Source: Bacillota bacterium (GTDB lineage Bacteria; Bacillota; Sulfobacillia; RBS10-35; JAJYVM01). From it: a stretch of DNA of 9,028 bases. Below, one piece after another: positions 5,614-9,028 of the stretch (positions are counted from its first letter, which is position 1; the number at the start of each line of letters is the position of its first letter). Under the pieces are notes generated by a model that made no database searches, had not been told where the DNA came from, and saw only the letters and a program-made list of their open reading frames with translations. The stretch lies in NCBI GenBank assembly GCA_021792015.1, contig JAJYVM010000137.1:1-9028 (forward strand), read 5' to 3'. The translations under genes and the position numbers were made by a program.

Positions 5614-7181
5614 TCGCGACAGTTCCCTTTCCCGTGCAGGCGCAGCAGGCGCCTGCTTCCGGAGACGGCGGCCAGGGCAGGGGCAGCGACCCCGTGATCG
5701 CCGCGTTCGCCGCGGTGATGGCGGCCGCGTCCGCAGCCAAGCCGCCGCAGCAGACCCCCGCGGCCCCGGCCGCCGCCCCGAGCCAGGGGCACGCCAAGGC
5801 CGGCATGAGCGCGCCGGCGGCGGGGGGTAGCGGTTCCCCGTTCCGGTCCGGATCGGCCCAGACGGGCACGCGGGCGGCGTCATCGCCGGCGGACCCGCAG
5901 GCATCGCCATCCCAGAATGGTGCGCGGGCGGCATCCTTCGTCCGCGCGGCCGAGCTGGCCGCCACGCGGGGCAAGACCCCGGCGGCTTTCGGCACCCTTG
6001 CGGCGGACGGGCGGATCGCTCCGGCCGCTGGCAGGCCGGCGCCCGTGAAGGGCTCCAGGCCCGAGGATCCCAGTCCTCTCCAGGCTCGCGGCGCTGCCCC
6101 GATGGCGGCGCCGGCCCCGGGCACCGCGCCGCTCGCCGGTGCGGCGGCGCGGGGTGTGCCTCCGGCCACCGGGACCGGCTCCGCGCAGACGGCGGCCCGG
6201 ACAGCGGGCGCGGCCCAGGCGCAGCACATGGCCCAGGTGCAACAGACGGCCCAGACGCGGCAGGCGCGGCGCACGGCCCTCGAGCCGGCCGCCGCCGGGG
6301 CTCCCGCTCCGCTTGCCGGGGCGGACGCCCTCCGCGGCGGGGCGCCGGGTACGAGCACGGTCCGCGCGTCGGCGGCGACCTCGGCCCCGCGGGTGCCCGC
6401 CCAGCCGGCGGGACAGCCCGCAGTCCAGGTTCCGGTCCCCGCCTCCCAGGTTCCGGCGGCCACAGCGGGTGTGGCTGGGTCCGCCCTCAAGGCGGCGCAG
6501 CCCTCGAACCGGGCAGGCGCGCCAGGCGACAGCAGCTCCGCGGCCTCGATCCAGGCGTCCAAGGCGCCCACGACGGCCGCCTCTGCGGTTCCATCGCGCC
6601 AAGCGGCGGCGCGAGGACGGGAGTCCGGCCGAGCCACGGACCTTGGCCCCCAGGCCGGGACGCAAGCCGCTCAGTCAGGGACGCCGTCGGCCGCGGCGGC
6701 CACCCTCTCAGCGCCCGCGCGCACCGTGAGCCAGCCCCCGGCCCCACAGGCGGTGGCGCAGCAGCCCGCGATCCCGGATCCGAAGCCCGTGCCGCAGCCG
6801 GCGTTCTCGGTGCCGACCAACTCAGGCTCCTGGACCCTGCAGGTGGCCCCGCCCGGACTCGGCCCCGTGCACGTTCAGCTCGAGCTTCGCAGTGGGGCGC
6901 TGGATACGCGCTTTCTCGTCAACAACCCCGGCGCGAAGTCGGCCCTGGAATTGGGCCTCCCCACCCTGCGGGTCAACCTGACCGGCCAGGGGGTCAACGT
7001 CGGCAGCCTCAACGTGGGGCTCTCACATGGCGGCGATCAGCAGCCGCGGCAGCAGCAGGCCTTTGGGTCGCCCTACGACCGCGGGGGGCGCCAGGGCATG
7101 AACCAGTCCCTGTCCTCGGCCCTGAGCGCCGGACGCTCGCCGCCGTCGGGGCGGCAGTCGGCCCTGAACCTTCTTGGCTGA
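5610..7181 (+). CDS. fliK: Flagellar hook-length control protein FliK
   Basis: FliK is exported during hook assembly, acts as a molecular ruler and triggers the switch of export specificity from hook to filament. From CTG 5610 the product is 523 residues; from the conservative start GTG 5634 it is 515. CTG is chosen because it lies 6 nt after a perfect ribosome binding site, overlaps the fliJ stop by 4 nt like the other junctions, and gives an FliK-like N-terminus (M-IATVPFPVQAQ). The first about 395 residues are Ala/Pro/Gln/Thr-rich, low-complexity and probably disordered, as in other FliK rulers. The conserved C-terminal hook domain is at about 401-475 and contains WTLQVAPPGLGPVHVQLEL and LPTLRVNLTGQGVNVGSLNV. 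A Gln/Ser/Gly-rich tail follows. No ylxF/motE-like gene separates it from fliJ. Confidence 0.9.
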   Translation: MIATVPFPVQAQQAPASGDGGQGRGSDPVIAAFAAVMAAASAAKPPQQTPAAPAAAPSQGHAKAGMSAPAAGGSGSPFRSGSAQTGTRAASSPADPQASPSQNGARAASFVRAAELAATRGKTPAAFGTLAADGRIAPAAGRPAPVKGSRPEDPSPLQARGAAPMAAPAPGTAPLAGAAARGVPPATGTGSAQTAARTAGAAQAQHMAQVQQTAQTRQARRTALEPAAAGAPAPLAGADALRGGAPGTSTVRASAATSAPRVPAQPAGQPAVQVPVPASQVPAATAGVAGSALKAAQPSNRAGAPGDSSSAASIQASKAPTTAASAVPSRQAAARGRESGRATDLGPQAGTQAAQSGTPSAAAATLSAPARTVSQPPAPQAVAQQPAIPDPKPVPQPAFSVPTNSGSWTLQVAPPGLGPVHVQLELRSGALDTRFLVNNPGAKSALELGLPTLRVNLTGQGVNVGSLNVGLSHGGDQQPRQQQAFGSPYDRGGRQGMNQSLSSALSAGRSPPSGRQSALNLLG

Positions 7182-7237
7182 AGCAGAGGTTGGGTGAAGC
7201 AGAGGTTGGGTGAAGCAGAGGTTGGGTGAAGCAGAGG
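7179..7237 (+). repeat. 16-bp tandem repeat from the fliK stop codon to the flgD leader
   Basis: The unit TGAAGCAGAGGTTGGG occurs three times without change (7179-7194, 7195-7210, 7211-7226), then as an 11-base partial copy (7227-7237) that merges into the flgD ribosome binding site. The first TGA is the fliK stop. Because 16 is not a multiple of 3, the TGAs at 7179, 7195 and 7211 fall in all three frames. Each unit also carries AGAGG, a weak Shine-Dalgarno-like core. The identical copies indicate recent expansion. Confidence 0.95.
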
Positions 7238-7246
7238 AAGGAGGGA
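7238..7246 (+). promoter_or_regulatory. Ribosome binding site AAGGAGGGA of flgD
   Basis: AAGGAGG (7238-7244) ends 9 nt before GTG 7254 and fixes this GTG as the flgD start, in preference to the internal ATG near 7324. It directly follows the partial fourth copy of the 16-bp repeat. Confidence 0.75.
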
Positions 7247-7253
7247 GTCAGCG

Positions 7254-7544
7254 GTGAGCACGCCCGTACCAGCATCGAGCGGCGCGCAGGGCGTCGCCAA
7301 TAGCGGCAACGCCAACAACAACATGAACGTCACGGGCACGCAGTTCCTGCAGCTGCTGGTGGCGCAGCTGAAGTACCAGAATCCCCTGCAGCCCATGGAC
7401 AGCGGGCAGTTCCTCAGCCAGCTGGCCACCCTCGAGCAGGTTCAGCTCCTGCAGGGGATCCAGTCGGACCTCGACCAGCTGGTGAAGGCCCAGGGGGGTA
7501 CCCCGAGCGGCCAGACCCAACCGAGTGGAGGCGCAGGCGGATGA
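7254..7544 (+). CDS. flgD: Short flagellar hook-capping scaffold FlgD
   Basis: FlgD caps the growing hook and directs FlgE polymerisation. The product has only 96 residues, short even against the roughly 140-residue B. subtilis form and far below the 220-230 of enteric FlgD. The conserved N-terminal export/scaffold region is present: TQFLQLLVAQLKYQNPLQPMD (residues 29-49) and QFLSQLATLEQVQLLQGI (52-69). After a Ser/Asn/Gly-rich lead and this core there is only a Gly/Pro/Thr/Gln tail (79-96); the C-terminal Tudor/FnIII-type part of longer homologues is absent. The usual spacing between SQMA and LEQ is also about three residues shorter here. The stop overlaps the next gene by ATGA, so the end looks genuine rather than broken. 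The location between fliK and flgE supports the call. Confidence 0.9.
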   Translation: MSTPVPASSGAQGVANSGNANNNMNVTGTQFLQLLVAQLKYQNPLQPMDSGQFLSQLATLEQVQLLQGIQSDLDQLVKAQGGTPSGQTQPSGGAGG

Positions 7545-8083
7545 GCCCCATCCAGCCGGTCGGGCCGGCCGCGGGCGCAACGGGCGCCCCCGTTCAGGGG
7601 CCGCAGCGCGGGGCCAGCTTCGGCGCCGCGTTCCAGCAGGCCCTGACGGAGCCGCTCCGCCTGTCGGCCCACGCCGCTGAGCGCATGCGCCAGGCCGGGC
7701 TGAGCCTCAGCCCGCAGGATCTGCGCAGCGCCGAGGCGGCCGTGGCGGCGGCGGGTGCCAAGGGCAGCCACACCGCGCTGGTGCTCCTGGGATCGCTGGC
7801 CCTGGTGGTCAGCGTGCCGAACCGGACCGTGGTGACGGCGATCGACGGCGCCCGGATGGGCCAGGGGGTCTTCACCGGGATCGACAGCGCCGTGATCGCC
7901 AAGGGGCTGGACACCGAAGCGACCGGAACCACCGGAGCGATGGATGGCGCAGGCCATGCCGGCAGCATTCCGGGCCGTGCCGGGAGCATTCGGGGGGCCC
8001 TGGGGCCGCTGAACGACCGAGGCGGCCCGACGAGCGCCCGAGCCATCGACGGCCAGGGCGTCAGGGAGGACACACAGGCATGA
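7541..8083 (+). CDS. Flagellar operon protein, TIGR02530-like, with C-terminal extension
   Basis: This belongs to a small conserved protein family found between flgD and flgE in Bacillota and some related flagellar operons; its role has not been settled to my knowledge. The 180 residues include a conserved core at about 37-121. Features seen are LSAHAAERMRQAGLSL (40-55), a helix with A-V-x-x-A-x-x-KG-like spacing (61-75), TALVLLGSLALVVSVPNRTV (78-97), VVTAID, and VFTGIDSAVIAK (110-121). The NRTVVTA and FTxIDSAVI blocks are the family hallmark. Residues 122-180 form a Gly/Ala/Thr/Asp-rich tail beyond the usual end, with a 21-bp tandem duplication. The ATG overlaps the flgD stop (ATGA), with GGAGG (7527-7531) 9 nt upstream; the end overlaps the flgE start. 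No signal peptide or membrane segment is evident. Confidence 0.85.
   Translation: MSPIQPVGPAAGATGAPVQGPQRGASFGAAFQQALTEPLRLSAHAAERMRQAGLSLSPQDLRSAEAAVAAAGAKGSHTALVLLGSLALVVSVPNRTVVTAIDGARMGQGVFTGIDSAVIAKGLDTEATGTTGAMDGAGHAGSIPGRAGSIRGALGPLNDRGGPTSARAIDGQGVREDTQA
7957..7998 (+). repeat. Imperfect 21-bp tandem duplication within the TIGR02530-like gene tail
   Basis: Two adjacent 21-bp units (7957-7977 and 7978-7998) share TGCCGG-AGCATTC and differ at a few bases near the middle and end. In frame they encode AGSIPGR followed by AGSIRGA. The repeat lies in the non-conserved tail and keeps the frame. Confidence 0.75.
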
Positions 8084-9028
8084 TGCAGTCCATGCAGGCC
8101 GCGGTTTCCGGCCTGCAGATGCACGAGGAAGCGATGAACGTCATCGGCAACAACATCGCCAACGTCAGCACGCCGGGCTTCAAGTCGAGCACGGCGGACT
8201 TCGCCGAGCTCTTCAGCCAGACCCTGCAGGGGGCGACGGCGCCGACGGCGACGAGCGGCGGCATCGCGCCGGCCCAGATCGGCCTCGGGGTCACCCTGGG
8301 CGGCATATCCGTGGACACCGGCCAGGGCACCCTCGAGGTGACCGGGAACAACAGCGACCTGGCCATCCAAGGCTCCGGCTACTTCGTGCTCCAGGGTGGC
8401 TCGGGGCAGCCGAACTACACCCGCGTCGGCAACTTCAGCACCGACGCCGCCGGCAACCTGGTGCAGCAGGGCACCGGCGACATGGTTCTCGGCTGGTCGG
8501 CGAACAACGGGACCATCACCTCGACCAGCACCCCGCCGGTGCCGCTGAAGATCCCGCTCGACACGACCGTCCAGCCGACGGCGACGACCTCGATCACATT
8601 CGGGGGCAACCTGGACGCCCTGGCCACGCTGGGGACCACGATCCCCGTGGGTGAGACGGTCTACGACTCGTTGGGCAACACCCAGACGATCGATGTGACG
8701 TTCACGGCCACGGCCACGCCCGGCACCTGGACATGGTCGGCCGGCGCCACGCCGACCTTCACGGGCGGCGGCACCATCACCTTCACCAACACGGGCGCCT
8801 TCAACGGCGTGAGCGGCACGACCGTGACCAGCCTGGCGACCCTGAGCGACGGTGCCGGGCAGATGGTGGTCAACCTCGACTTCGCGGGCATGACGGACTA
8901 CGCCCAGGCCAGCTCGGCCGCGGCGCCCGACCAGAACGGGGCGACCGCCGGTGGGCTTGACTCCTGGACCGTCGACAATGCCGGCAACATCACGGGCTCC
9001 TTCAGCAACGGCAAGACCGAGATCCTCG
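8080..9028 (+). CDS. flgE: Flagellar hook protein FlgE (3' end outside window)
   Basis: FlgE polymerises under the FlgD cap into the hook that joins rod and filament. The frame is open from ATG 8080 to the window end (316 codons), so roughly the last 80-100 residues of a typical 400-residue protein are missing. The rod/hook N-terminal motif is at about residues 8-37 (AAVSGLQ, VIGNNIANVSTPGFKSS). Then come GTLEVTGNNSDLAIQGSGYF (about 87-106) and NYTRVGNFSTDAAGNLV. FlgE-specific blocks follow: VYDSLGNTQTIDVTFT (about 197-212), DFAGMTDYAQ, and QNGATAGGLDSWTVD...FSNGKTEIL at the end. These mark it as FlgE rather than FlgG or FlgF. The ATG overlaps the upstream stop by ATGA, and AGGGAGGA (8063-8070) lies 9 nt before it; a second ATG follows at 8083. 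Confidence 0.96.
   Translation, partial: MMQSMQAAVSGLQMHEEAMNVIGNNIANVSTPGFKSSTADFAELFSQTLQGATAPTATSGGIAPAQIGLGVTLGGISVDTGQGTLEVTGNNSDLAIQGSGYFVLQGGSGQPNYTRVGNFSTDAAGNLVQQGTGDMVLGWSANNGTITSTSTPPVPLKIPLDTTVQPTATTSITFGGNLDALATLGTTIPVGETVYDSLGNTQTIDVTFTATATPGTWTWSAGATPTFTGGGTITFTNTGAFNGVSGTTVTSLATLSDGAGQMVVNLDFAGMTDYAQASSAAAPDQNGATAGGLDSWTVDNAGNITGSFSNGKTEIL

Noticed and set aside
6139..6729. Arg/Pro-rich + strand frame inside fliK as a nested gene
   Set aside because: It is a frame shadow of the Ala/Pro-rich fliK region, with Arg/Pro bias from GC-rich codons and no family resemblance.
7009..7429. Minus-strand frames over the 16-bp array encoding a Leu/Pro/Ser repeat peptide
   Set aside because: The repetition simply mirrors the DNA array, and the frames extend antisense into fliK and flgD.

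Overview
The window is a stretch of a flagellar basal-body, export and hook operon, with every gene on the + strand. Gene order is fliE (last five codons only), fliF, fliG, fliH, fliI, fliJ, fliK, flgD, a conserved 'flagellar operon protein' (TIGR02530-type), and flgE (cut by the window end). This order matches the central part of the fla/che operon of Bacillota. Base composition is very GC-rich (roughly 70% by eye, third positions almost all G/C), and several ribosome binding sites are strong (AAAGGAGGTGA, AAGGAGGGA, AGGGAGGA). Together these suggest a high-GC Bacillota lineage such as the Symbiobacterium/Thermaerobacter type. That placement is inference; no marker gene here settles it.

Region by region. 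Bases 1-18 read Met-Ala-Met-Gln-Val-stop, the characteristic FliE C-terminus. Bases 17-371 are a non-coding gap that is long for this operon. It holds a degenerate 8-bp tandem array (AGCGGTCC/AGCGGCCC) to about 240, a G-rich stretch, and a perfect 9-bp hairpin at 308-331 whose loop is AAGGAG. From fliF (372) to fliJ (5613) the genes overlap at every junction (TGATG, 17 nt, GTGA, ATGA), so they are probably translationally coupled. fliK follows fliJ with a perfect Shine-Dalgarno but no canonical start at the right distance; a CTG overlapping the fliJ stop is the best candidate. Between fliK and flgD lies a second array, of a 16-bp unit, that begins at the fliK stop codon. flgD, the TIGR02530-type gene and flgE are again joined by ATGA overlaps.

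How the genes work together. FliE and FliF build the rod junction and MS ring, and FliG is the rotor/switch ring on FliF. FliH, FliI and FliJ form the export ATPase complex. FliK measures hook length, FlgD caps the growing hook, and FlgE is the hook subunit. The TIGR02530-type protein is an unassigned flagellar-operon protein.

No wholly new system is visible; this is a recognisable flagellar operon. The points most worth a second look are: the AGCGG-dense array resembling clustered B. subtilis-type Chi sites; the 16-bp array that puts stops in all three frames before flgD; the probable non-canonical fliK start; a very short FlgD; a FliG lacking one of the usual motor acidic residues; and the TIGR02530-type protein with a long tail.
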